Part shown: one piece after another, positions 7,745 through 16,780 of the stretch | How the letters are laid out: each line of letters begins with the position of its first letter | Numbering within the stretch: the stretch's first letter is position 1 | Source of the DNA: Methylobacterium sp. DB0501 | GTDB lineage: Bacteria; Pseudomonadota; Alphaproteobacteria; Rhizobiales; Beijerinckiaceae | NCBI RefSeq assembly: GCF_011043735.1 | Contig: NZ_JAAKGV010000035.1 | Span: forward strand, 1-45,635 | Direction of reading: 5' to 3' | DNA length: 45,635 nucleotides | Position numbers and translations under genes: made by a program | Notes under the pieces: model-generated | Told to the model about the DNA's origin: nothing | Databases searched by the model: none | What the model saw: the letters and a program-made list of their open reading frames with translations, nothing else

Positions 7745-9716
7745 GCCCGGCCCCCTCGGCGAGAGCGGCGAAGTCCTCCGGCCTGTCGGAGTTCCTGGCG
7801 AGCTCCGGCAGGGTCTTCGAGGGATTCACCGGGCCGCGGTTGCGGGCGAGCGTCTGCTCCGCCTCGCTCCCGCCGTCGGTGAAGCGGAACGGCTCGGCCA
7901 GCACCACGAGGTTGTCGGAGAGGACGTTGCGGGTCGCCACGGCCGGGCGGTCGTAGAGCAGGCCCGGAAGCCGGGGGTAGCGCGCCCGCCAGGGCGCGGA
8001 CTCCACCGGCATCGACGCGTAGGCGCCGCGCAGCTCCGATTCCGGGTCCTCGATCGCGTCGCGGGCCCAGGTCTGGCCGCGGGAATCGACGTGGATGGCC
8101 GGGCTGGAGGCCACGAAGACGTTGCCCTCGACCCGGTTGTCGCGCCCGCCGCCGAGGAAGACCGGCTGGTCGACCCGCAGGAACAGGTTGCCGGAGACGG
8201 TGAAGCCGCTCGCCATGTCGTCGAGATAGACGCCCTTGATCTCGTGATCGGCGTCGGCCCGGATGTCGTGCAGGAAGTTCCCGGCGATCAGGGTGCCCCG
8301 CGCGGTCCAGTCGCGGCCGGAATAGATCGCGCCGGCATCGGTGGCGCCCTGAAGGAGTCGGGCGACCTCGTTGCCGGTCACCTTGTGGTCGTTGCCGCGG
8401 AGATGGACCGCGTAGGCCGGCGTATCGTGGATGTAGTTTCCCGCGACCTCGCCGCCGACCCCGGCCAGGGCGACGGCCGGGTGCTGCGTCCGTTCCCGGC
8501 GGGCATAGCCGGTCAGCCGGCTGTCGCGCAGGAACAGGCCGCCGGGGGTGAGCGTGCGCCGGTCGCCGCCCGCGAGCACCACCCCCTCGGCGCCGGTGCC
8601 GGCGATGTCGCTGCGGATGACGCCGCTGTCGCGAGCGCCGTCGAACACCGCGCCGCGGCCGCCGGACGGGCCGAGCACGCTCTCCGCGATCACCACGTCG
8701 CGCCCGCCGCGCACGCTCACGAGATCGCCGCGGGCCATGGCGAGGCGCAGGCGTTCGATCCGCAGGTGGGACGCGCCGTCGGCCGCGAGCAGCGTATCGG
8801 CGACCGAGACCTCGACCTCGTCGCCGCCCCGCGGCCAGGCGAGCAGGGTGCCGCTCCGCGCGTCGCGCCACCAGGCGCCGGGCCGGTCGAGGCCGGCGAG
8901 CAGGTGGACGAGGCGGACGGGGGCGCCGGCGCGGAAGCCGTCGAAGGGCGGGCGGTCGAGGGTGAGGCGGGTGTCGGGCCCCCGGGCGGCGGTGCGGACG
9001 ACCGGCATCGCCTCGAACAGCCAGCCCCAGCGCCAGGTGCCCTCGGCCCACAGGTCGGGCTCGTCGCGGGCGGAGGCGGGGGCGCCGGCCAGGGTGAAGC
9101 TCGGTCCCTCCCCGGCCTCGGCCTTGGCGAAGCCCTCGGACGGCCAGCGCGCCGGATGCATCGGGCCCTCGCCGTCATAGACCTCGAAGGCGGGAGGCGC
9201 CGGCGGGCCGTTGAGGACGATCGGTGCCTGGATCCGCGCCGACCGCACGGAGGATGGCAGCCGGTAGGCGCGGACCTGGCCCCGCGCCGCCGCCGGCAGG
9301 CGGGCGGCCAGGGCGGGCGGGACGGGAACGGGGACGAGGCGCTGGCTGCCGACGAGCCGGGCCGACCCGTCGGCGGGTCCGCGGATCACCAGCGGGGCCT
9401 CGGCGCTGCCGCCGTCCTTCGCCCCGAGGCGCACGGCCTCGGCCAGGCGGTGCGTGCCGGAGCCGAGGGCGATGACGATCGGCGCGTGCGGGTCGCGGGC
9501 GCGGATCCGGCGCGCCTCGGCGAGGGCGTCGCGCAGACCGGCGACGGCGCCGGGGCTCAGGTGCGTACCCTCGGCCGCAACCGGGATTTCGGTCGGGGCG
9601 GCGTGGGCGGGCGAAGAGGCCAGGACCGCCGCGGCGGCGACGAACAGCCATGTCCGCCGGGAGGCGTCCTCCCGAGCCCGTTCTCCCGAAGAAGTCTCCC
9701 GATCTGCTGCCCGCAT
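7674..9716 (-). CDS. Secreted right-handed parallel beta-helix protein
   Basis: This 680-residue exported protein has an N-terminal signal peptide (hydrophobic core LFVAAAAVLASS, cleavage near SPAHA-AP). A mixed domain follows (about 40-300). The core of beta-helix turns (about 300-560) carries repeats such as VAGNYIHDTPAYAVHLRGND and IAGNFLHDIRADADHEIKG, spaced like parallel beta-helix coils. This architecture is shared by polysaccharide lyases, C5-epimerases and tailspike-like hydrolases. In a polysaccharide locus it probably modifies or cleaves the exported glycan in the periplasm or outside. Catalytic residues cannot be assigned. It converges with the GT26 gene, overlapping it by 71 bases. 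The co-polymerase gene lies upstream, separated by a palindromic repeat at 9731-9766. Confidence 0.85.
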   Translation of the reverse strand: MRAADRETSSGERAREDASRRTWLFVAAAAVLASSPAHAAPTEIPVAAEGTHLSPGAVAGLRDALAEARRIRARDPHAPIVIALGSGTHRLAEAVRLGAKDGGSAEAPLVIRGPADGSARLVGSQRLVPVPVPPALAARLPAAARGQVRAYRLPSSVRSARIQAPIVLNGPPAPPAFEVYDGEGPMHPARWPSEGFAKAEAGEGPSFTLAGAPASARDEPDLWAEGTWRWGWLFEAMPVVRTAARGPDTRLTLDRPPFDGFRAGAPVRLVHLLAGLDRPGAWWRDARSGTLLAWPRGGDEVEVSVADTLLAADGASHLRIERLRLAMARGDLVSVRGGRDVVIAESVLGPSGGRGAVFDGARDSGVIRSDIAGTGAEGVVLAGGDRRTLTPGGLFLRDSRLTGYARRERTQHPAVALAGVGGEVAGNYIHDTPAYAVHLRGNDHKVTGNEVARLLQGATDAGAIYSGRDWTARGTLIAGNFLHDIRADADHEIKGVYLDDMASGFTVSGNLFLRVDQPVFLGGGRDNRVEGNVFVASSPAIHVDSRGQTWARDAIEDPESELRGAYASMPVESAPWRARYPRLPGLLYDRPAVATRNVLSDNLVVLAEPFRFTDGGSEAEQTLARNRGPVNPSKTLPELARNSDRPEDFAALAEGAGLRLPTIPSDRMRRSLRAGAPFGR

Positions 9717-9730
9717 CGCCGGTTCACCAC

Positions 9731-9766
9731 GTCGTCCCGGGTCCGCGCAGCGGAACCCGGAACGAC
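9731..9766. repeat. Palindromic intergenic repeat, copy A
   Basis: An imperfect palindrome with arms GTCGTCCCGGGTCCGC and GCGGAACCCGGAACGAC around a short centre. It sits in the 115-base gap between the co-polymerase gene and the beta-helix gene. It resembles the palindromes at 21949-21985, 27021-27160 and 41928-41984 in its outer GTC(A/G)TCC and GGA(A/T)(T/C)GAC ends. Confidence 0.6.
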
Positions 9767-9831
9767 CAGAAGGAGGAGTATCGGAAATCGCGCAGCGCGA
9801 CGGCTGCGCCGAGCCGTCCGTCGTCGTCGTC

Positions 9832-11952
9832 CTACTCCTTTACCCCCGCATCCGTCACGACGATCCGCGCCCGGCGGCCCGCGCCGATCGCCTTGAGCGC
9901 CCGGTCCACTGCCGCGAGGCGGCTGCGGCGGGCGCTCGCGGAGAGGAGGAGCGCCGGGATGCGCTCGTCGGCGATCAGGCGCTCGGTCACCACGTCGCCG
10001 CCGACGAGGCCGAGATCGACGACGACGAGGTCGGCGTCGCTGCGCAGGAGCGCGTCGGCCAACGTCCCGACGAGGTCGCGCGGCAGCTCGGCCGGGCGGG
10101 GCAGGACGCGCAGGCCCGACGGCAGGGTGATGAGGGCCTCCGTGAGGGGGGCACGCTCGCGCAGGGACGCGGCGAGGTCCCGGGGCGCGGCCGCGCCGAG
10201 GTCGCGGGTCAGGAGGCCCTTCGGGTCGGCATCGACCAGGATCACCCGCTCGCGGTCGGCCGTGGCCGAGAGGGCCAGCGCCCGGGCGAGGGCCGACTTG
10301 CCGGCACGGTCGTCGGCCGCGGTGACGAGGACGACGAGGGGCTTCTGGCCGGGATAAGCCGCCGTCAGGCGGTGGCGCAGGCGCGCGACCGCGACCTCGT
10401 AGGCTCCGTCGCCCCGGACGGTGCCGAAGGTCCCGCGTAGGGACGCCGCGCCGACCATCGCGCGGGGCGCCCGCGGCACGGCGTCGAGGCCGCTGCGGCC
10501 GAGATGGCCTTCGAGACGCCGCCGCGAGCGGACGCGGCCGGCCAGCAGCTCGAGGGCGAGGCTGCCGACGAGGCCGACGCCGAGCCCGGCCACCAGGGCG
10601 GCGGCGAAGAGCACGGCGGTCGGCGGCCCGACGTGCCTCTCCGGCGGCGAGGCCGGCGAGATGATCCGCGAGGCCGAGGTGTCGAGGCGCTGCTGCTCCT
10701 GCAGCTCCCGGGCGCGGACCAGGAAGGCCTCGTAGACCGCGCGGTTCGCCTCGACCTGGCGCTCCAGCTCGCGCAGCTGCACGAAGTCGTCGCCGACCTT
10801 CAGGGCGTCGGCCTTGCGCCGCTCCAGGGTGTCGGCGAGGGTCCGGGCGCTGGCGAGCGCCGCCTGGTAGTCGTTGCGGCTCGCCGCCGCGATGCGGCGG
10901 ATCTCGGCCTGGATCGTGCCGCGCAGGGCCTTCTCCTGCACGAGGGCGGCCTGGTAGGTCGGGTGGCGCCGCCCCAGGGTCTCCTCGGCATCGGCGCGCA
11001 GGCGCTCGACCCCGGCCAATTGCCCGCGCAGGGCCGCGATGGTCGGGTTCTGGACGATCTCGTTGACCGAATCGGACGGGCCGCCGGCGAGCACGCCCTC
11101 GATCTGGCGCATCCGGGCACCGGCCTCGAGCGCCTTGGCCCGGGCGGCGCCGAGCTGCTCGCTCAGCTGCGTCAGCTGCTGCTCGCTCACCAGCTGCGCG
11201 CGGGTGCCCACGAGGTTGTGCCTGGCCCGGAAGGCCTGCGCCTTGTCCTCGGCCCGGCGCAGGTCGCCGCGCAGCTCGGCGAGCCGGCTCTCGATCGCTT
11301 CGCCGGCCCGGCGGGTGGTGTCGGAGCGGGTGGCGGCGTCGCGGGCCAGATAGGTCTCGGCGACGCCGCGGGCGAGACGGGCGGCCTTCTCGCGGTCCTC
11401 GGAGGTGACGCCGAGCTCGAGCACGAAGCTGCGCTCCAGGCGCCGCGCCCCGACCCGGTCGCGCAGGGCGCGGAGCGCGGTCAGGCGCGGATCGGCCGGC
11501 GGCTCGGTGCGGCCGGTGAGCCGCGCGACCAGCGCCCTGACCTCGGCGGCCAGGGTCTTGCGGCCCTGGAACTCGGGGTCGCTCGCCAGGTCGAACCGGT
11601 CGACGACGCGGCCGAGCACGTCGTCGGAGGTCAGAACCCGGAGCTGGCTGTCGACGAGGAGCAGGCTCGCGTCGCTCGCCTGGTCGGGCGGCGTCAGCCC
11701 GTCCTTGACCACCTGGAGCCCGCGCGGATCAATCAGGATCTGGGTCGAGGCGGTGTATTGCGGCGGGTTCACCTGCGTCCAGGCGGCGGCGGCGGCGAGG
11801 AACAGCAGCACCGGCAGCAGCACCGTGAGCCAGCGCAGGCGCACCGAGCGCAGGATTTCGCGCGGGTCGAGGAACCAGGGCTCCCTCCCCTCCTCCCCGC
11901 GCGGGCCCGCGCCGATCAGCAGGCCGTTCCGGACATTCTCGACCATGGTCAT
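9832..11952 (-). CDS. Wzz-type polysaccharide co-polymerase fused to a BY-kinase-like ATPase domain
   Basis: This 706-residue inner-membrane protein should control chain length and export of the polysaccharide. In order there is a first membrane helix (about 40-60, LTVLLPVLLFLAAAAAW), a Wzz domain (YTASTQILIDPRGLQVV), a long periplasmic coiled coil (about 200-420) and a second membrane helix (about 441-468). The cytoplasmic ParA/BY-kinase domain has Walker A AADDRAGKS (about 546-554), Walker A' VILVDADPKG and Walker B DLVVVDLGLVGGD. The Walker A lacks the usual PGEGKS form but still satisfies the [AG]X4GK[ST] pattern. There is no tyrosine cluster at the C-terminus, where Wzc-like kinases autophosphorylate; the last tyrosines precede the P-loop. 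Kinase activity is therefore uncertain. Confidence 0.9.
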   Translation of the reverse strand: MTMVENVRNGLLIGAGPRGEEGREPWFLDPREILRSVRLRWLTVLLPVLLFLAAAAAWTQVNPPQYTASTQILIDPRGLQVVKDGLTPPDQASDASLLLVDSQLRVLTSDDVLGRVVDRFDLASDPEFQGRKTLAAEVRALVARLTGRTEPPADPRLTALRALRDRVGARRLERSFVLELGVTSEDREKAARLARGVAETYLARDAATRSDTTRRAGEAIESRLAELRGDLRRAEDKAQAFRARHNLVGTRAQLVSEQQLTQLSEQLGAARAKALEAGARMRQIEGVLAGGPSDSVNEIVQNPTIAALRGQLAGVERLRADAEETLGRRHPTYQAALVQEKALRGTIQAEIRRIAAASRNDYQAALASARTLADTLERRKADALKVGDDFVQLRELERQVEANRAVYEAFLVRARELQEQQRLDTSASRIISPASPPERHVGPPTAVLFAAALVAGLGVGLVGSLALELLAGRVRSRRRLEGHLGRSGLDAVPRAPRAMVGAASLRGTFGTVRGDGAYEVAVARLRHRLTAAYPGQKPLVVLVTAADDRAGKSALARALALSATADRERVILVDADPKGLLTRDLGAAAPRDLAASLRERAPLTEALITLPSGLRVLPRPAELPRDLVGTLADALLRSDADLVVVDLGLVGGDVVTERLIADERIPALLLSASARRSRLAAVDRALKAIGAGRRARIVVTDAGVKE

Positions 11953-12049
11953 GATGGGTCCAAGGCCTCCCGAAGGCTCTCGTTACGGGTCGGAGATGGC
12001 CCGTTCCGGGACGACCGGAGCGGACGATGTTCCCTCTGACGCGAGGTCT

Positions 12050-13432
12050 TCAAGCCGCGGGCCAGGCGGGCCGCGTCCCGCGCCGGGGCGGCGGGGATTC
12101 GTCGGCGGGCGCGGCGAACCGCGCCGTCGCCTCGGCCTCGCGCCGCGCCGCCCGCGCCGTGGCGAGCACCGCCACGTAGGCCAGCACGTTGACGTTCCAG
12201 TCCTGGAACAGGCCGGGCGTCGTCATCCCGTTGAGGGCCAGCATCAGGATCAGGCAGGCGACGATGCGGCGGGTGCCGCGGTCGGCGCGGGCGGCGAAGC
12301 GGATCGGCTCGATCAGGGCCAGGACGGCGAAGGACAGGCCGATGATCCCGGTGCCGGCCCAGGCGCTCAGGAACATGTTGTGCGAACTCGTGATGAACAC
12401 CGCGTCGCGGCCGAGCTCGTCGGCGAGTGCGGTGGTCGGAATCAGGAGCTGCACGAATCGATCGGCGGCCGAGAAGCCGGAGCCGAGCAGGCGGTCCTGC
12501 GTCGCCGCGATGAAGGTCGGCCAGAACTGCCCGCGGCCGGTGGCGTTGGCCAGTTCCACCCGGGGCTTCTGGAGAATGACCGAGAGGGCGTCGAGCAGGG
12601 CCGGGAAGCTCGACAGGCCGACCATCAGGAACAGGAACAACACGATCGAGGCCAGCGCCAGCACGATTCCGGCCAAGCGCAGGCCCGGGCGGCGCGAGGC
12701 GATCATCAGCGCCGGCCCGATCCCGATCAGCGCCCCCGTCGAGGCGGCGGAGCCCGCGATGACGAAGCCGGCCGCCGCCAGGATCAGGTAGCGGCCGCGC
12801 CGCCGGTTGGGCGGGCCGAACCATGCCGCGAAGCCGAGGAGCGCGCAGACCAGCGGCATCATGTTGTTCTTGGCCGAGGAGAACACGATGCCCGAGGCCA
12901 GGCTCTGGAGGATCTCCGGCGTCACCGCGACGAGCCACGCAAGCGTGACGATCGCCAGCAGGTCGGCCAGCCGGTGCCGGATGTCAGGCCGGTCGAAGAT
13001 CAGGATGGAGGAGAGGGTGAAGACCGCGAGTTCCGCCGTGCGGTAGAGCGTGTAGGCCGGCACGATCGACCAGGCGGCGCTCAGGCCGTCCATGCCGATC
13101 ATCAGGGTGAACGGCAGGTAGGGCATCGCGAAGGGAAGCAGCAGGATGCGCCGGTCGGCCGCGACCTTCACGACGAGGTAGAGGGCGGTGAGGCCGGTGA
13201 GCACGATGGTGACGACGTTCGAGGCCGTCAGCCCCTGATCCAGCACGGCGTTGCCGTCCTCGCGCGGCACCGTGAAGACCAGCGGCATGAAGGCGAACAC
13301 CGCCGTAAGGGCGAGCGGCCAGAAGACCGGCGCACCGCCCGACGGAATCCGGGCCTCCAGGCGCCGGCGCAGGACCGGGTAGGCGACCGTGAACCAGGTC
13401 GCGACCCCGACGGCGATCAGGGCGTTCAGCAT
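12050..13432 (-). CDS. O-antigen ligase / Wzy-like polymerase family membrane protein
   Basis: This 460-residue polytopic inner-membrane protein has about ten to twelve hydrophobic segments. It belongs to the WaaL/Wzy superfamily, which joins lipid-linked glycan repeats in the periplasm. The large periplasmic loop is followed by the conserved histidine region SSHNMFLSAWAGTGIIGLSF. Before it comes ATGRGQFWPTFIAATQDRLL, which resembles the RxxxW...A.. segment of Wzy_C/WaaL proteins. The start at ATG 13432 (MLNALIAVGVATWF) overlaps the flippase stop by seven bases, giving translational coupling. In this context a polymerase (Wzy) is more likely than a lipid A ligase, but sequence alone does not decide. 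Confidence 0.87.
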   Translation of the reverse strand: MLNALIAVGVATWFTVAYPVLRRRLEARIPSGGAPVFWPLALTAVFAFMPLVFTVPREDGNAVLDQGLTASNVVTIVLTGLTALYLVVKVAADRRILLLPFAMPYLPFTLMIGMDGLSAAWSIVPAYTLYRTAELAVFTLSSILIFDRPDIRHRLADLLAIVTLAWLVAVTPEILQSLASGIVFSSAKNNMMPLVCALLGFAAWFGPPNRRRGRYLILAAAGFVIAGSAASTGALIGIGPALMIASRRPGLRLAGIVLALASIVLFLFLMVGLSSFPALLDALSVILQKPRVELANATGRGQFWPTFIAATQDRLLGSGFSAADRFVQLLIPTTALADELGRDAVFITSSHNMFLSAWAGTGIIGLSFAVLALIEPIRFAARADRGTRRIVACLILMLALNGMTTPGLFQDWNVNVLAYVAVLATARAARREAEATARFAAPADESPPPRRGTRPAWPAA

Positions 13433-14745
13433 CGATCCGGCCTTTCTTCGGGCGTGCCCGGTCCGGTGGGATTCGGCAAGGAAGCCTTCGAGGCGGGAGC
13501 CTTGCTCCGGGTGAGCGCCGCCAGCAGGGCGACCAGGGAGGCGCCGTGCCCGATCGCCACCGCCGCCGCCGCGCCGACGACCCCGTAATGATCGAGCAGC
13601 GGGCGGATCAGCACGAGCGACACCGGAAGGCTGACCAGGAAGGCGCGGAAGATGACGTCGGTGCGGCGCCGGGCCCGGAAGATCTGCCCGACCATGTCCC
13701 GCAGGAAGATGAAGACGACGCCCAGCGCCAGCCAGCGCAGGCAGGGCGCATAGGGGATGTACGGCGCGCCGAAGACGAGGCGCAGCCACAAGTCGGCCGG
13801 GATCGCCACCACGGCGAGGAGGAAGCCGACCGGGACCCCGAGCCGGCCGGCGACGCCGAGGAGATAGGCCCTGAGCGCCGGCTCGCCGCCGGTGTCGTAG
13901 GCGCGTCCCGCCCCCGTCGGCACCACGTTCTCGGTCGCGGTGAGCATCAGGAGGACGATGCCGACGAGGTACTGGGCCGCCCGCAGGCCGCCGAGGGCCT
14001 CGTCGCCGAGCGTACCGCCGGCGAGAATCCAGACCAGCTGCTCCTGCCCGAAGGTGACGAGGACGACCGGCAGCAGCCAGCACGACATCTGCCAGTGCCG
14101 CCGGACCGCGGCGGCGAGGTTCCGGCGCCCGGGCTCGATCGCCCGCCCGACGATGACGGGCAGCGTCGTCAGAAGCGCCGAGAGGGCGAGAAGGCCGACG
14201 AGCCGGGCCGCGTCGAGGGGAATCCCCACGGCCCACAACCCCGCGACGGCGACCGGGAAGGAGGCCGCCCGGGCCAGGTCCATCGCCAGCGCCCGGGGGC
14301 CGGCCTCGGTGGCGAAGAGCAGCCGGCGGGCCGTGAGCTGGAGGTTCTGCGCCACGGTCAGCGCGCCGGCGGCGGTGACGAGGTCGAGGGGGACCGCCTC
14401 GCCCCGGACGACGAAGTAGAGCGCCAGGGCGCCGGCGACGCCGAGGGCGAGGAGGGCCGCGAGGACCAGGGCCCCGGCCAGGACGGCGGCGGCGTAGCGG
14501 CGCGGGTTGCGCGTCGCGCCGGCAAGCGTCATCAGCGGTGCGGTGACCAGGGCGTTGTGGAACGCCTGCGCCACGCTTCCGAAGATGAGCACGAGGGCGT
14601 AGCGCCCGAAATCCTCCATGTCGACGAGGCGGGCCGCCGCGATGCCGGCGATGAAGCCGAAGCCGCTCACCGCCCCCTGGTCGAGGAGCGAGAGCAGGGC
14701 CGGGCCGCGCAGGCGCGCGAGAAGGGAGGCGGGCCGCATCACCAT
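13426..14745 (-). CDS. Polysaccharide flippase, Wzx/MOP superfamily (first of two)
   Basis: This 439-residue polytopic membrane protein of the MOP flippase superfamily should move undecaprenyl-pyrophosphate-linked repeat units across the inner membrane. The N-terminus has the family pattern LSLLDQGAVSGFGFIAGIAA then RLVDMEDFGRYALVLIF, followed by a regular series of membrane helices. Two starts are possible, ATG 14745 (MVMRPAS) and ATG 14739. The latter shares a base with the stop of the upstream FemAB-like gene (TGATG). The two genes and the following polymerase gene overlap head to tail, so they form one operon with the FemAB-like gene. Confidence 0.9.
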   Translation of the reverse strand: MVMRPASLLARLRGPALLSLLDQGAVSGFGFIAGIAAARLVDMEDFGRYALVLIFGSVAQAFHNALVTAPLMTLAGATRNPRRYAAAVLAGALVLAALLALGVAGALALYFVVRGEAVPLDLVTAAGALTVAQNLQLTARRLLFATEAGPRALAMDLARAASFPVAVAGLWAVGIPLDAARLVGLLALSALLTTLPVIVGRAIEPGRRNLAAAVRRHWQMSCWLLPVVLVTFGQEQLVWILAGGTLGDEALGGLRAAQYLVGIVLLMLTATENVVPTGAGRAYDTGGEPALRAYLLGVAGRLGVPVGFLLAVVAIPADLWLRLVFGAPYIPYAPCLRWLALGVVFIFLRDMVGQIFRARRRTDVIFRAFLVSLPVSLVLIRPLLDHYGVVGAAAAVAIGHGASLVALLAALTRSKAPASKASLPNPTGPGTPEERPDRC

Positions 14746-15752
14746 GCGAGCACTCCCCCGGCCGCCGCCACGACGAGGCGGCTGCGGCCGTAGATCCAAA
14801 GCGGGCCGCAGGCGACCACCTGGCGGGCGAACCTGCGCTTGAAGTCGTAGACGCCCCGGTTGGCCGCCGGATCGATGCCGCCGACATCGAAGACCCGGTA
14901 GCCCGCCTCGGCGGCGCGGCGCAGGCAGCACCAGACCGCGAGGTAGGCCGCGCCGTTCAGGCCGGCCCGCTCGGTGGCGGCCGTGAAGAACGCGGTGAAG
15001 CGGTCGCGGCTCACATGCGCGATGCTGACCAGGCACGGCTCGTCGCCGTCCCTGATCTCCAGGATGACGTGGCGCGGATCGGAGGCCGCGAGATCGCGGT
15101 AGGCGGTCGCGTCGAAATCGTTCGTGAAGCCTTTCCGGACCTTGAGCGCCGCGTACATCCTCGCGAAGGCGTCGAAGGCGGCAAGGCGCTCGACCGGATC
15201 GTCGAGGAAGCGCGCCGCGAGGGCCGGGTTGCGCCGGGCCCTGCGCAGCCGCTTGCGCCAGCGCGGATCCGCATCCGCCTGTACCGCGTCCAGCCCGGCC
15301 GTGAGATCCACCTCCAGGGTGTGGCGGGCGGCCGTCGTCACCGGCCGGAAGCCGGTCGCGAGCAGGCCGAGCACGGCGCCGGGGCTCTCGGCACGGGCGA
15401 AATCCACCACCGCGAGGTCGAGCGGCCCGAGGGCCAGATGGGCGAGGAGCGCCCGCATCACCGCCTCACCGCGTTGCTCGCCCTTGTCGGTGAGGAGCGG
15501 CCCGCCCTGGACGTAGACCAGCCGCAGCGGGCCGCGGCGGCGCTCCTGCACCTGCGCCAGGCCGAGGAGGTCGCCGTCCTCGTCGGCGATGCCGAGCCGG
15601 GCGATCGCAGCGCCGCGGCGCGCCTTGTAGGTGCCCCAGCCGGCGGCGCAGAAGATGTTGCCCCGCGCCTGCGCCCACACGGCCGCATCCCATTCCGGCA
15701 CATCGCCGATCGAGGCCACCCGCAAACCCGTCTCGTGGTTCGGTCCGGTCAT
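14739..15752 (-). CDS. FemAB/GNAT-like acyl or aminoacyl transferase
   Basis: This 337-residue soluble protein shows two GNAT-like halves as in FemAB/CelD-type proteins. The N-terminal half has DLLGLAQVQERRRGPLRLVY. The second half has a helical arm (RWRKRLRRARRNPALAARF), HVILEIRDGDEPCLVSIAHV and a final FDVGGIDPAANRGVYDFKR segment, which matches the FemAB C-terminal signature (GG.....GV..FK). Proteins of this type in exopolysaccharide clusters are thought to attach acyl or aminoacyl groups to the glycan; that role is inference. The start is ATG 15752 (MTGPNHETG). It is the promoter-proximal gene of the minus-strand operon and is divergent from the deacetylase at 16004. Confidence 0.85.
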   Translation of the reverse strand: MTGPNHETGLRVASIGDVPEWDAAVWAQARGNIFCAAGWGTYKARRGAAIARLGIADEDGDLLGLAQVQERRRGPLRLVYVQGGPLLTDKGEQRGEAVMRALLAHLALGPLDLAVVDFARAESPGAVLGLLATGFRPVTTAARHTLEVDLTAGLDAVQADADPRWRKRLRRARRNPALAARFLDDPVERLAAFDAFARMYAALKVRKGFTNDFDATAYRDLAASDPRHVILEIRDGDEPCLVSIAHVSRDRFTAFFTAATERAGLNGAAYLAVWCCLRRAAEAGYRVFDVGGIDPAANRGVYDFKRRFARQVVACGPLWIYGRSRLVVAAAGGVLAW

Positions 15753-16003
15753 GAATCCCCGTGCCAGGATGCGACGGATCTCGCCGCCCTGGCGCCTGCC
15801 TCGCAAGCGACGCGCCGGTCGCGGCAGGCGCTAAGTCTCCGTTAGGCCGGAGCTGCGATGATGCGAGGACAGGTGGGGGATCCGGGGGGCGATCGACAGG
15901 GATCTCGGTAGTCTTCTCGGATCCCGGTACTCCTCTCTCGGCTTTCTCCCGCGGTGAACCGGTCTCACCGTCGAGGCCTGGCTCTTGCGCGACGGCGGAC
16001 GGG

Positions 16004-16780
16004 ATGCTGCACCCCTTCAAGACCCTGGCCCGCGACCATCCCGTGGTTCGGGCGCTGGTGCTGCGGGCGCTCGCGCGGGTGCGCCGCCTCGCCCATGCGC
16101 CGCCGGGCCTCTATTCCCTGTGCTACCACCACGTTCCCGAACGCCATCGGGGCGGCTTCGCGGCCCAGGTCGCGTTCCTCAGGCAGCACGGCCGCTTCGT
16201 CGGCGCCGACGAGGCGGTGGGCCTGCTGCGCGATCGGGCGGCCTGTGCGCAGCGCCACTTCCTCGTCACCTTCGACGACGGCTACGCCGACACCGTCGAG
16301 GTCGCCCTGCCGGTCCTGCGCGAAGCCGGCGTGCCGGCGATCCTGTTCCTCGTCGCCGGCTGGCTCGACGCGCCACCCGAGACCCCGCCCGGCCCTTACG
16401 CGGACCGCGCCCTGGTGGCGGAGTGGCTGTCAGCCGGCATGGAGGTCGGCTCGCACAGCCTCAGCCATGCCCGCATCGCGACGCTCGACGACGAGGGGGC
16501 CGCGCGGGAGATCGCGGCCTCCCGCACCGCCCTCGAATCCGCGCTCGGGCGGCCGATCCGGCACTTCGCCTGCCCCTGGGGCGTCATGGGGCGCGATTAC
16601 CGGCCCGGGCGCGACCCGGGCCTCGCCCTCGCCGGCGGCTACGCCACCTTCTTCACCACCCGCCGCGGCGTCGCCACGGGCGCCGCCGACCTCGCGGCGA
16701 TGCCGCGCCACGTCCTCGAACCGGAATGGCCGTTGCACGAGCTCAATGCCCTGATGGGAGCCCGCCTTGCGAGAGGCTGA
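16004..16780 (+). CDS. Polysaccharide deacetylase (NodB homology, CE4)
   Basis: This 258-residue enzyme should remove N- or O-acetyl groups from a glycan. NodB motif 1 with the catalytic aspartate is TFDDGYADT (about 87-95). The zinc-binding motif 2 is GSHSLSHA (about 149-156), and FACPWG is the later motif. Before them is YSLCYHHVP, usual at the start of this domain. No signal peptide is evident with the ATG at 16004, so it may act on lipid-linked intermediates at the membrane, or the start may lie further upstream in the same open frame. Its end overlaps the next glycosyltransferase by 14 bases. Confidence 0.9.
   Translation: MLHPFKTLARDHPVVRALVLRALARVRRLAHAPPGLYSLCYHHVPERHRGGFAAQVAFLRQHGRFVGADEAVGLLRDRAACAQRHFLVTFDDGYADTVEVALPVLREAGVPAILFLVAGWLDAPPETPPGPYADRALVAEWLSAGMEVGSHSLSHARIATLDDEGAAREIAASRTALESALGRPIRHFACPWGVMGRDYRPGRDPGLALAGGYATFFTTRRGVATGAADLAAMPRHVLEPEWPLHELNALMGARLARG

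Noticed and set aside
12050..14887. One long minus-strand frame covering both the polymerase and flippase genes
   Set aside because: Only the part from ATG 13432 encodes membrane helices. The upstream half is a shadow of the flippase gene read in another frame.
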